Below, piece by piece: positions 1-10,517 of a stretch of 64,000 bases of DNA. A model generated the notes under the pieces. It had not been told where the DNA came from and did no database searches. It saw only the letters and a list, made by a program, of their open reading frames with translations. A program made the translations under genes and the position numbers. The DNA comes from Streptomyces sp. NBC_00525 (GTDB taxonomy: Bacteria; Actinomycetota; Actinomycetes; Streptomycetales; Streptomycetaceae): contig NZ_CP107834.1 of the NCBI RefSeq assembly GCF_036346595.1, positions 310,001-374,000 on the forward strand. Reading direction: 5' to 3'. Position 1 is the first letter of the stretch, and every line of letters starts with the position of its first letter.

Positions 1-442
1 ACCAGGGTTCCGGGCCGCGCAGGGCGGCCGTCTCGCGGGCCTCGCGGCCGGCGGCGGGCAGGCCGGCGGCGCGGGTGGTGGGGGCGACCAGGACGAGGTT
101 GCGCAGCCGGTGCGGGTGGCGGGCGGCGTAGAGCGCGGCGAGGTCGCCGGCCGCGGAGTGGGCGAGCAGGTCGACGCGGTCGAGGCCGAGGTGGGTGCGC
201 AGGGCCTCGATGTCGTCGGTCTGCCGGTCGCAGCGGTAGGTGGCGGGGTCCTCGGGGGCGGCGGAGTCGCCGGTGCCGCGCGGGTCGAGGAGGATCAGCC
301 GCCGGCGGGCGGCGAGGCCGCCGAGGGTGCCGAGGTAGGCGCTCGCCCGCATGGCTCCGCCCGGCAGGCAGATCAGCGGCGCTCCCTCCCCCGCGATGCG
401 GTAGGCCAGCTCGGTTCCGTCGTACGTGTGGAAGGTCGGCAT
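1..442 (-). CDS. alpha/beta hydrolase (partial, C-terminus outside window)
   Basis: The N-terminal ~147 residues of an alpha/beta-fold hydrolase read leftward out of the window. The protein opens with a short strand, then LPGG (oxyanion-hole region), a DPRGTGDS turn typical of the prolyl-iminopeptidase/haloperoxidase-like branch, and the nucleophile-elbow region LLAHSAAGD, where the usual second Gly is Ala. Active-site Asp and His would lie beyond the window edge. The ATG at 440-442 starts directly at the conserved first strand (MPTFHTYDGTEL). It diverges from the phenylacetate-CoA ligase, and the shared upstream region carries a TetR-type palindrome. The substrate cannot be predicted. Confidence 0.85.
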   Translation of the reverse strand, partial: MPTFHTYDGTELAYRIAGEGAPLICLPGGAMRASAYLGTLGGLAARRRLILLDPRGTGDSAAPEDPATYRCDRQTDDIEALRTHLGLDRVDLLAHSAAGDLAALYAARHPHRLRNLVLVAPTTRAAGLPAAGREARETAALRGPEPW

Positions 443-572
443 GCCTCCATCCAAACAGGGCCGTCCGGGTGACGCGGGCGAGTTGGGCAGCCTGGTGGCG
501 GCCGGGCCCAGGGAGATGCGTCGCGCCCCTTGCCAGGGGGTGCGTGATCCTGAATTACTGCTCCCGGAGGAG

Positions 573-592
573 ACGACCGAATGATCGGTCGT
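573..592. promoter_or_regulatory. TetR-type operator upstream of paaK
   Basis: A perfect 8-bp inverted repeat, acgaccga / tcggtcgt, is separated by 4 bp (atga). It lies 30 bp before the chosen paaK start. Arms of the form ACCGA...TCGGT are, from memory, typical of TetR-family operators, including those on phenylacetate genes (PaaR type). A weak -35-like ttgcca lies at 530-535. No TetR gene sits next to it, so the regulator would act in trans. Confidence 0.55.
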
Positions 593-622
593 CCGCGCGG
601 CGTACGGAACGGGGAGGCCCGC

Positions 623-1909
623 ATGACGGCTCTGCTGGACGCGGCGGAACGGATGAGCCGCGACGGGCTCGAAGCTCTCCAGCTGGAGCGGCTGCGGGCC
701 ACGCTGCGCCACGCGTACGAGAACGTCGCGCACTACCGGGCGGCGTTCGACCGGGCGGGGCTGCGGCCGGAGGACTGCCGTTCGCTCGCGGATCTGGCCC
801 GGTTCCCGTTCACCACCAAGGCGGACCTGCGGGACAACTACCCGTTCGGGATGTTCGCGGTGCCGGAGGCGGAGGTCCGTCGCGTCCACGCCTCCAGCGG
901 CACGACGGGGCGCCCGACCGTGGTCGGCTACACGCAGGGGGACCTGGACGTCTGGGCGGACGTGGTGGCGCGCTCCATCCGGGCGGCGGGCGGGCGGCCG
1001 GGTCACAAGGTGCATGTGGCGTACGGCTACGGGCTCTTCACCGGCGGTCTGGGCGCGCACTACGGGGCGGAGCGGCTGGGGTGCACGGTGATTCCGGCGT
1101 CGGGCGGCATGACGGCCCGCCAGGTCCGGCTGATCCAGGACTTCCGGCCGGAGATCATCATGGTGACGCCCTCGTACATGCTGACCATCCTCGACGAGTT
1201 CGAGCGGCAGGGCGTCGATCCCCGGTCGACCTCGCTGCGGACGGGGATCTTCGGGGCGGAGCCGTGGACGCGGGAGATGCGGCGCGAGATCGAGGAGCGG
1301 TTCGCGATCGACGCGGTGGACATCTACGGCCTGTCGGAGGTGATGGGGCCGGGCGTGGCGCAGGAGTGCGTGGAGACGAAGGACGGGCCGCACATCTGGG
1401 AGGACCACTTCTATCCGGAGGTGGTCGACCCGGTCTCCGGGGAGGTGCTGCCCGACGGGGAGGAGGGCGAGCTGGTGTTCACCTCGCTCACCAAGGAGGC
1501 CATGCCGGTGATCCGGTACCGGACGCGGGACCTGACCCGGCTGCTGCCCGGCACGGCCCGGGTCTTCCGGCGCATGGAGCGGGTCACCGGGCGCAGCGAC
1601 GATCTGGTGATCCTGCGCGGGGTGAACCTCTTTCCCACGCAGATCGAGGAGATCGTGTTGCGGACGCCGGGGGTGTCGCCGCACTTCCAGCTCCGGCTCA
1701 CCCGTGAGGGCAGGCTCGATGTGCTGACGGTGCGGGCGGAGGCCAGGCCGGGGGCGACGCCGGAGCAGCGGGCGGCGGCGGCCGCGTCGGTGGCGGCGGC
1801 CGTCAAGGACGGCATCGGTGTCTCGGTGGGCGTGGAGATCCTCGATCCGGAGACGCTGGAGCGGTCGGTGGGCAAGTTCCGGCGGATCGTGGACGAGCGC
1901 GGGGAGTAG
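623..1909 (+). CDS. paaK: phenylacetate-CoA ligase
   Basis: A 428-residue adenylate-forming enzyme that activates an aryl acid (phenylacetate) with ATP and CoA, the entry step of aerobic phenylacetate catabolism. It has the PaaK signature order: RFPFTTKADLRDNYPFG near the N-terminus, the P-loop HASSGTTGRPT, then YGLSEVMGPG, a YRTRDLTRL region and the hinge GRSDDLVILRGVN, followed by the small C-terminal domain with a catalytic Lys in VGKFRRI. Length fits the family. An upstream in-frame ATG at 581 lies inside the operator spacer. The ATG at 623 has a gggagg Shine-Dalgarno, so it is preferred. No paaABCDE ring-oxygenase genes are nearby, so the CoA ester's fate is not shown here. Confidence 0.9.
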   Translation: MTALLDAAERMSRDGLEALQLERLRATLRHAYENVAHYRAAFDRAGLRPEDCRSLADLARFPFTTKADLRDNYPFGMFAVPEAEVRRVHASSGTTGRPTVVGYTQGDLDVWADVVARSIRAAGGRPGHKVHVAYGYGLFTGGLGAHYGAERLGCTVIPASGGMTARQVRLIQDFRPEIIMVTPSYMLTILDEFERQGVDPRSTSLRTGIFGAEPWTREMRREIEERFAIDAVDIYGLSEVMGPGVAQECVETKDGPHIWEDHFYPEVVDPVSGEVLPDGEEGELVFTSLTKEAMPVIRYRTRDLTRLLPGTARVFRRMERVTGRSDDLVILRGVNLFPTQIEEIVLRTPGVSPHFQLRLTREGRLDVLTVRAEARPGATPEQRAAAAASVAAAVKDGIGVSVGVEILDPETLERSVGKFRRIVDERGE

Positions 1910-2018
1910 GCCAACTCGGCTGCTGACCGGCGGGGTTGCTGTGGCAGGATGGGCCGGAGTGAGCCATTGTCCGCCGGGGGGACTCGTGTTCTCCGGCCCG
2001 AGGGTTGGGAAGCACCTC

Positions 2019-2801
2019 ATGACGGCAGGTCAGGTCGACACCAGCAGGCCGCATCCGGCCCGCGTCTACGACTACCTCCTGGGCGGCAAGGACCACTACC
2101 CCGTCGACCAGGCACTCGGCGAGCAGATGCCGGAGCCGGCGAAGGTGGGCGTCGCGCAGAACCGTTCCTTCATGCACCGGGCGGCCGCCTGGGCGGCGCG
2201 GGAGGGCATCGACCAGTTCCTCGACATCGGGACCGGCATCCCGACCCGGCCGAATCTCCACCAGATCGTCCAGGAGATCACCCCGTCGGCCCGGATCGTG
2301 TACACGGACAACGATCCGATCGTCCTGCGGCACGCGGAGGCGCTGCTCGTCAGCACCCCGGAGGGCGTCACCGACTATCTGGAAGCCGATGTGCGCTCTC
2401 CGGAGAAGATCCTCGACCACGCCCGTACGGTGCTGGACTTCGAGCGGCCCGTGGCGCTCTCGATGATCGCCCTGATGCACTTCCTGGCCGACTCGGACGA
2501 TCCGTACGGCATCACCCGCACGCTGGTCGACGCGCTGCCCGCCGGCAGCTGCCTGGTGCTCTCCCACTTCACCGTGGACTTCCTCGCCGCCCACCAGGAG
2601 GCGCTGGCCCGCTACCGGTCGAGCGGCATCACGCTGCAGCCCCGCAGCGGTGCGGAGGTGGCCCGCTTCTTCGACGGGCTCGACCTGGTCGCGCCCGGTC
2701 TGGTGGCCGCCCCGCACTGGCACGGCACGCCCGCCCCGGAGCACGGGGAGATCCCCGACACCATCTACGCGGGCGTCGGCCGCGTGCGCGGGCGGGCGTG
2801 A
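2019..2801 (+). CDS. SAM-dependent methyltransferase, SAV2177/DUF574 family
   Basis: A 260-residue protein with the hallmark opening DTSRPHPARVYDYLLGGKD of the actinomycete SAV2177 methyltransferase family, followed by the SAM-binding loop FLDIGTGIPT and an acidic motif YTDNDPIV. Streptomyces genomes carry many paralogues and their substrates are mostly unknown. The ATG at 2019 has a gggaag-like Shine-Dalgarno. A GTG at 1986, preceded by a purine run, would add 11 residues and is the alternative. It faces the acyl-CoA synthetase, with stop codons only 15 bp apart. Confidence 0.88.
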   Translation: MTAGQVDTSRPHPARVYDYLLGGKDHYPVDQALGEQMPEPAKVGVAQNRSFMHRAAAWAAREGIDQFLDIGTGIPTRPNLHQIVQEITPSARIVYTDNDPIVLRHAEALLVSTPEGVTDYLEADVRSPEKILDHARTVLDFERPVALSMIALMHFLADSDDPYGITRTLVDALPAGSCLVLSHFTVDFLAAHQEALARYRSSGITLQPRSGAEVARFFDGLDLVAPGLVAAPHWHGTPAPEHGEIPDTIYAGVGRVRGRA

Positions 2802-2816
2802 GCGCGCCGGGCGCCG

Positions 2817-4316
2817 TCAGGCGAGGCGGTCGCGCAGTTCGCGCTTGAGGATCTTGCCGCTGGCGTTGCGCGGGAGGCCGTCCGCGAACACGATCCGCTT
2901 CGGGGCCTTGAAGTGGGCGAGGCGTTCGCGGGCGTGGCCGATCAGCTCCTCCTCGGTGGCCTCGCCCTTGAGGACGACGACGGCGGTGACGGCCTCGATC
3001 CAGCGCTCGTCGGGCAGCCCGACGACGGCCGTCTCGGCGACGGCGGGGTGGGTGTAGAGGGCGTCCTCGACCTGCCGGGACGCGACGAGCACCCCGCCGG
3101 AGTTGATGACGTCCTTCACCCGGTCCACGACCGTGAAGTAGCCCTCCGCGTCGCGGACGGCGAGGTCGCCGGAGTGGAACCAGCCGTCGCGGAACGCCTC
3201 GGCGCTCTCCTCGGGCTTGTCCCAGTAGCCGGAGCACAGCTGGGGCGAGCGGTAGACCACCTCGCCGGCGGTGCCGTCGGGCACCTCGGCGCCGTTCTCG
3301 TCCACGATCCTGGCCTCGACGAAGAGGACGGGCCTGCCGCAGGAGTCCATCCGGCCCTCGTGCTCGTCGGGCCCCAGCACGGTGGCCAGCGGGCCGATCT
3401 CGCTCTGCCCGAAGCAGTTGTAGAAGGCCAGCCGGGGCAGCCGGCCGCGCAGGCGCTCCAGCACCGGGACGGGCATGATCGACGCCCCGTAGTACGCCTT
3501 GCGCAGCCCGCCCAGGTCGCGGGAGGCGAACTCGGGGTGGTTGGCGAGGCCGATCCACACGGTGGGCGGGGCGAAGAGGCTGTCGGCCCGCCCGGACTCG
3601 ACCAGCTCGAAGATCCGGGCCGGGTCCGGGGCGTCCAGGACGGTGTTCTCTGCGCCCACCGCGAGGTAGGGCAGCAGGAAGACGTGCATCTGCGCCGAGT
3701 GGTAGAGCGGCAGCGCGTGGACGGGCCGGTCGCCGGCGCGCAGGTCGAGGGCGGTGACGGCGCTGACGTACTCGTGGACGAGGGCGCCGTTGGTCATCAT
3801 CGCGCCCTTGGGGAGCGCGGTGGTCCCGGAGGTGTAGAGCAGCTGGACCAGGTCGTCGGCGCCCGGCTCGTGCGCGGGGGCGAAGGGGCGCGGGGTGGCG
3901 AGGCCGGTCAGCAGCGAGTCCCCGGCGTCGCGCAGCGCCCGTACGGCGAAGCCCTCCGGGAGCCGGTCCGCCAGGGGCGGGTCGGTCAGGACCAGGGAGC
4001 TGCCGGACTGGCCCAGGATGTACGCCAGGTCGTCACCGGTGAGGTTCTGGTTGACCGGGACGTGGACCAGGCCGGCGCGGGCGCAGGCGAGGAACGCGAT
4101 CAGATACGCGTCCGAGTTGTGGGCGTAGGCGGCGACCCGGTCCCCCGGCCGCAGCGCGTGGTCCTCGGTGAGGACGGCGGCCGCGGTGGTGACGGCCGCG
4201 TCGAGCTCGCGGTAGGTCCAGGCCCGGTCGGCGTACCGCAGGGCGGTCCGTTCGGGGGTGCGCCGTGCGCTGCGGGTCACGACGCCGTCGACTGTGCTGC
4301 TGCGTACACCGGTCAT
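2817..4316 (-). CDS. acyl-CoA synthetase (AMP-binding, FadD-like)
   Basis: A 499-residue ANL-superfamily ligase that would adenylate a carboxylic acid and transfer it to CoA. Motifs in order: LLYTSGTTALPKGAMM (P-loop), the YNCFGQSE substrate/AMP motif, the DGWFHSGDLA aspartate, the hinge region VDRVKDVINSGGV, and the C-terminal catalytic Lys in NASGKILKRELR. It is closest in style to medium/long-chain fatty acyl-CoA ligases, but chain length cannot be read from sequence. An upstream start at 4406 would give an unconserved 30-residue extension. The ATG at 4316, preceded by an AGGA element, matches where the family begins. Confidence 0.9.
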   Translation of the reverse strand: MTGVRSSTVDGVVTRSARRTPERTALRYADRAWTYRELDAAVTTAAAVLTEDHALRPGDRVAAYAHNSDAYLIAFLACARAGLVHVPVNQNLTGDDLAYILGQSGSSLVLTDPPLADRLPEGFAVRALRDAGDSLLTGLATPRPFAPAHEPGADDLVQLLYTSGTTALPKGAMMTNGALVHEYVSAVTALDLRAGDRPVHALPLYHSAQMHVFLLPYLAVGAENTVLDAPDPARIFELVESGRADSLFAPPTVWIGLANHPEFASRDLGGLRKAYYGASIMPVPVLERLRGRLPRLAFYNCFGQSEIGPLATVLGPDEHEGRMDSCGRPVLFVEARIVDENGAEVPDGTAGEVVYRSPQLCSGYWDKPEESAEAFRDGWFHSGDLAVRDAEGYFTVVDRVKDVINSGGVLVASRQVEDALYTHPAVAETAVVGLPDERWIEAVTAVVVLKGEATEEELIGHARERLAHFKAPKRIVFADGLPRNASGKILKRELRDRLA

Positions 4317-4511
4317 GGCGTGATCCTGGGTGGCCGGGACGCGGTGGTCAAGGGTCTCCCCCGCCGGGCCGGGCGGCACACCGTGCACGGGCCCCGCCTC
4401 CGGCATGCGTGACGACCCGTCAGATTTATTGCGGCGCCGCCCTCTTCGGCGCGGCGGGTGGTGACAGTACCCTCTGCTTCGGCAGGAAGTTTCACGCTCG
4501 GAAGAGATTTC

Positions 4512-4524
4512 GAAAGTAACTTTC
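4512..4524. promoter_or_regulatory. GAAAG-TAA-CTTTC inverted repeat before the serine hydrolase
   Basis: A perfect 5-bp inverted repeat (gaaag / ctttc, 3-bp spacer) lies 22 bp before the serine hydrolase start. A related half-site, ggaagtttc, is ~30 bp upstream. The pattern resembles operators of RpiR/MurR-type regulators of cell-wall sugar recycling, as I remember them. That assignment is inference. Confidence 0.35.
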
Positions 4525-4546
4525 AGGCAGCGGGAAGGGATCGCGG

Positions 4547-6376
4547 ATGACGCGGGACACGGCAGGCGGGGGCATCAGCAGAAGGCGGCTCGGAGGTGGG
4601 ATGCTGGCCCTGGGCGGGGCACTCGCCCTGGCGCCCATCCCCTTCGCGGGCACGGCGTCCGCCACGGAGTCGGAGGCGACGTCGCCGGAGACGAACACCG
4701 GCCGGGGTGCCCGGCCGACGCTGCGGTACGGGTCGGCGGCCCGTGCCGGACTGCTGTCCGAGCCGCTCGACCGGCTGGTGACGGAGGCGGAGCGCTATCT
4801 GGACGCCTCGCCCCGCCACCCCTGGTACGCGGGCGCCGTGCTGCTCGCGGGCCGGGGCGGGACGGTGGCGCTGCACCAGCCGATCGGCAAGGCGGTGCGC
4901 TACTCGGCGTACGACGAGAAGACCGACACCGGGGTGGAGTTCCCCCCGGACCGGCAGATCCCGATGGCCGGGGACACCGTCTTCGACCTGGCGTCGGTCT
5001 CGAAGCTGTTCACCTCGATCCTGGCCGTGCAGCAGATCGAGCGCGGCACGCTGGAGCTGGAGGCCCCGGTCGCCTCCTATCTGCCGGACTTCGCCCGCGG
5101 CGGCAAGCAGGACATCACCATCCGTCAGCTCCTCACCCACACCTCGGGGTTCCGGGCCTGGATTCCGCTCTACCTCGCGCCGACGCGGGAGGGGAAGCTG
5201 GAGCTGCTGTGGAACGAGGAGCCGGCCAGTGCGCCCGGTACGGCCTACCTCTACTCCGACCTGAACCTGATCTCGCTCCAGCTGGTCCTGGAGAAGCTGA
5301 CCGGGCTGTCCCTGGACGTGCTGCTGCGCGAGCGGATCACCGCCCCGCTCGGCATGCGGCGCACCCGGTACAACCCGCCCGCCTCCTGGAAGCCGAAGAT
5401 CGCCGCCACCGAGGACGCCCGGCAGCCCTGGTCCGGCCTGGAACGGGGCCTGGTCTGGGGCGAGGTGCACGACGAGAACGCGTACAGCCTGGACGGGGTC
5501 GCCGGGCACGCCGGGGTGTTCTCCTGTGCCTGGGACCTCGCGATCCTGGCGCGTACCCTGCTCAACGGCGGGGTGTACGGCCGGGCCCGCATCCTCGCGG
5601 AGGACTCCGTCGATCTGCTCTTCACCGACTTCAACACGGCGTTCCCCGGTGACGAGCACGGCCTGGGCTTCGAGCTCTACCAGCACTGGTACATGGGCGC
5701 CATGGCCACGCCGCGTACGGCGGGGCACACCGGCTTCACCGGGACGAGCCTGGTTCTGGACCCGACGACGGACTCGTTCCTGATCGTCCTCGGCAACTCC
5801 GTGCACCCGGTGCGCAGCTGGCGCTCCGGCAGCGCGCCGCGCGTGGCCACCGCCAACCAGATGGCGCGGGCCGTCGCAGTCCGGCCGGCCCGCGGCCGTA
5901 CGGCGTGGTTCTCCGGGATGGAGAGCGCCACCACGGCGACCCTGGCACTGCCGCCGCTGGCCCTCGCCTCCTCGCGGGCCCGGCTGACCTGTGCGCTGTG
6001 GTGGGACACCGAACCGGCGTCGGACTTCCTGCTCCTGGAGTCCTCGACGGACGCCGGGGCCACCTGGCGGCCGGTCCCGTTCACCACCACCGCCACCGGC
6101 CGGGAGCGGGGCGCCCGCCCCGAGGAGCATCCGGACGGCTCGCTCTCCGGCTGGTCGGGCCGCGTCTGGCACCACCTGGACGCCGCTCTCGGCGGTCTGC
6201 GGGGTACCGGAGTCCGGCTCAGATGGCGCTGCACCACGGATCAGCTGTACGTGGGCAGGGGCGTGTACGTGGACGCCATCAGGGTCGAGGACGGCGGCCG
6301 TACGGTCTTCGACGAGAGCAGGGCGCCGGACGCCCGGCGCATCGAGGCGGACGGCTGGGTGGCGTCGGCCGACTGA
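4547..6376 (+). CDS. Tat-exported serine hydrolase, class C beta-lactamase/esterase family
   Basis: A 609-residue exported protein. Residues 1-39 form a twin-arginine signal (SRRRLGG, then a hydrophobic run, cleavage after TASA). The hydrolase domain carries the serine nucleophile motif S150-V-S-K153, the tyrosine motif Y236-S-D238, and H394-T-G in place of the KTG triad, as is usual in PF00144 esterase/DD-peptidase relatives. About 200 further residues form a beta-rich C-terminal domain with DTEPASDFLLLESSTD, probably a carbohydrate-binding-like or jelly-roll fold. Start choice rests on gggaaggg at -10. An operator-like palindrome lies just upstream. Likely role: cell-wall peptide or ester hydrolysis outside the membrane. 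Substrate unknown. Confidence 0.87.
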   Translation: MTRDTAGGGISRRRLGGGMLALGGALALAPIPFAGTASATESEATSPETNTGRGARPTLRYGSAARAGLLSEPLDRLVTEAERYLDASPRHPWYAGAVLLAGRGGTVALHQPIGKAVRYSAYDEKTDTGVEFPPDRQIPMAGDTVFDLASVSKLFTSILAVQQIERGTLELEAPVASYLPDFARGGKQDITIRQLLTHTSGFRAWIPLYLAPTREGKLELLWNEEPASAPGTAYLYSDLNLISLQLVLEKLTGLSLDVLLRERITAPLGMRRTRYNPPASWKPKIAATEDARQPWSGLERGLVWGEVHDENAYSLDGVAGHAGVFSCAWDLAILARTLLNGGVYGRARILAEDSVDLLFTDFNTAFPGDEHGLGFELYQHWYMGAMATPRTAGHTGFTGTSLVLDPTTDSFLIVLGNSVHPVRSWRSGSAPRVATANQMARAVAVRPARGRTAWFSGMESATTATLALPPLALASSRARLTCALWWDTEPASDFLLLESSTDAGATWRPVPFTTTATGRERGARPEEHPDGSLSGWSGRVWHHLDAALGGLRGTGVRLRWRCTTDQLYVGRGVYVDAIRVEDGGRTVFDESRAPDARRIEADGWVASAD

Positions 6377-6393
6377 CCGGTCCGCCGGGGACG

Positions 6394-6423
6394 CGGGGCG
6401 GGCGGGCCCGGCCGCCTGCCCCG
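6394..6423. terminator. bidirectional hairpin between serine hydrolase and kinase
   Basis: Arms cggggcgggcgg and ccgcctgccccg pair with one G-U and enclose a 6-nt loop. The hairpin sits in the 55-bp gap between two convergent stop codons. There is no U-tract, as is common in streptomycetes. Confidence 0.55.
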
Positions 6424-6431
6424 TACCGGTG

Positions 6432-8494
<2,063 letters not shown>

Positions 8495-8513
<19 letters not shown>

Positions 8514-9430
8514 CCCTGTTGCCGCCCCCGTCGTTCCGCCCGCTGTCGCCGCGCCCTCCCCGGCGCGTCCAGTATGGCTGCCTGCCTCTTCAGTGTGTAC
8601 GGGGTGGGGCGGCTGCCGGGTCCGAGGCGCGCCATCGCGCCCATGATGTGACCGGGCGGCAGCCGCCACCGCAGCCGGGCGGGGACGGCGCGCAGCAGGG
8701 CGCCGGTGGTGCGCAGCCTGCGGTCCACGGCGGCGGGCGGCGGCGCGGCCCTGCCGTACAGCTCGTGGGCGAATGGCGGCAGGGACTGGTAGGCGAGGTC
8801 CGCCGCGTGCCGCCAGAGCAGGGCGCGGGCCGGGACGAGGAGGGGGTGGACGGGCGGCCGGTGCAGGAAGCGGGCGACGTCCAGCGCCTCCGGGGTCCGG
8901 GCGAGGGCCGGCCGTACGCGGGCGAAGTAGCCGGCGAGTTCGGCGGTCGTCGCGGGGACGTCGTCGGGGTCGAGGCCGACCAGGCGGGCGCTGTGCCGGT
9001 GTTCACCGATGTACCGGTCGGCCTGCCGGGCGGTGAGCGGGTAGCCGGAGCGGAGCAGGACCTGAAGGTAGGAGTCGGCCTCGGCGCAGTGCACCCACAG
9101 CAGCAGTTCGGGCTCGTCGACGCCGCAGGTGCGGCCGGTCGCCGGGTCGGTGACCGTGAGGTGGCGGTGGATCCTCCGGACCCGCGCGCCCGCCTTCTCG
9201 GCGGCTTCGGTGGTGCCGTACGTGAGGGTGCCGACGAAGCCCGCCGTGCGCATGAGCCGGCCCCAGGCGTCGTCCCGGAAGTCCGAGTTCTGGGTGACGC
9301 CGCGCACCGCGAGCGGGTGGAGGGCCTGGAGGTAGAGGGCACGCACCCCGGCGATCCACATCATCGGGTCGGCATGCAGTTGCCAGGTGACCGACGCGGG
9401 TCCGAAGAGTCCGGGGTCGGCTTCCGTCAT
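8495..9430 (-). CDS. oxygenase MpaB family protein (DUF2236)
   Basis: A 311-residue protein of the MpaB / latex-clearing-protein-like family, a helical haem-binding fold named after mycophenolic acid side-chain oxidation. Recognisable parts are the N-terminal WQLHADPMMWIAGVRALYLQALHPLAVRGV, the central LLLWVHCAEADSYL, and a Pro-rich C-terminal half. The ATG at 9430 (MTEADPGLFGP) begins at the conserved region, and longer upstream starts would add low-complexity sequence. The last 19 bp overlap the start of the kinase gene, so the two are likely one transcript and the kinase may signal about the same process. The substrate is unknown. Confidence 0.87.
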
Positions 9431-9594
9431 GGGGGTGTCCCTCCCGCTCGGTGGCGGCCCGGAGCCGGGCCGCCGGACGCCCCCAGTGTGGCCGGGGGCG
9501 CGCGGACGGTCGAGGAGGGCGACGGGCGAGGGGGTCGGCGGGCCAGCGGGCGAGGAGGTCGGCGGGCCAGCGGGCGCCTTGCCATACTGCTCCG

Positions 9595-10517
9595 ATGACC
9601 GACGCACCTTCCTCCGCCCTGGATTCGCTGTCCGGACTCGCCTTCGGTGACGCCTTCGGCGACCGCTGGTTCGGCATCCTGCGGCGCGAGGGTCCCGAGC
9701 CCCTGGAGTCGCGGACGCTGCCCCCGGAGCCGGTGTGGCGGTGGAGCGACGACACCGCCCAGGCGCTGGTCCTGGTCCGTGAACTCGCCGAGGGGGACGG
9801 CATCGTGGACCAGGACCGGTTCGCCCGGCGCCTGGCCGAGGAGTACGCGGCCGACACGCACCGCGGGTACGGGGCCTCGATGCACGACGTGCTGCGCCGG
9901 ATCGGCGCGGGCGAGCCCTGGCGGGAGCTGGTGGCCGCGCAGTTCGAGGGCATGGGCTCGTGGGGGAACGGGGCGGCGATGCGTGTCGCCCCGCTCGGCG
10001 CCTGGCACGCCGCCGATCTGGACACCGTCGTCGAGCAGGCCGCCCGGCAGAGCGCCGTCTCGCACCACCACCCGGAGGCGGCCGCCGGGGCGGTGGCGGT
10101 CGCCGTCGCAGCGGCGCTGGCCACGCGCGGCCGGGGCGGCCCGGCGCCCGAGCGCGGCGCGTTCCTCCGGGAGGTGGCCGCGCACCTGCCGGACAGCGAG
10201 GTGCGCTCGGCGTCCGGATCGCGGCCCGGATGCCCGCCCGTACCTCGGTCCGCCACGCCGCGGAGGTCCTGGGCTCCGGCTACCGGATGTCCGGGCCCGA
10301 CACCGTCCCCTTCGCGCTGTGGTGTGCGGCGGGCCATCCGGACGATCTGGAGGAGGGCCTGTGGGTCACCGTCGGCGGCCGCGGTGACATCGACACGACC
10401 TGCGCCATCGCGGGCGGGGTGATCGCCGCGCGTACGGGCGCGGCCGCTCTTCCGCCCGCCTGGCGGGCGGCGCGGGAGCCGCTGCCCCTGGACCGCGTAC
10501 CGCGGCTCAGCGCTTGA
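9595..10517 (+). pseudogene. ADP-ribosylglycohydrolase family gene with a -1 frameshift
   Basis: The first ~205 codons encode an ADP-ribosylglycohydrolase-fold protein (GLAFGDAFGDRW near the start, WSDDTAQAL, then GSWGNGAAMRVAPLGAW). These families use Asp/Glu-bound Mg2+ to remove ADP-ribose from proteins or small molecules. At about 10209-10210 the reading frame changes: homologous coding continues in the next frame as RIAARMPA... through GGRGDIDTTCAIAGGVIAARTG to 10517. Restoring one G in the run ctcgg (to ctcggg) gives a continuous protein of about 307 residues including the metal-binding DxDTT region. It is either a true null allele or a sequencing error. A CATACT hexamer 6 nt before the ATG suggests a leaderless start. 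Confidence 0.85.

Noticed and set aside
581..622. Upstream ATG start for paaK
   Set aside because: The ATG falls inside the spacer of the operator palindrome and lacks a Shine-Dalgarno. The ATG at 623 has gggagg and begins at the conserved region.
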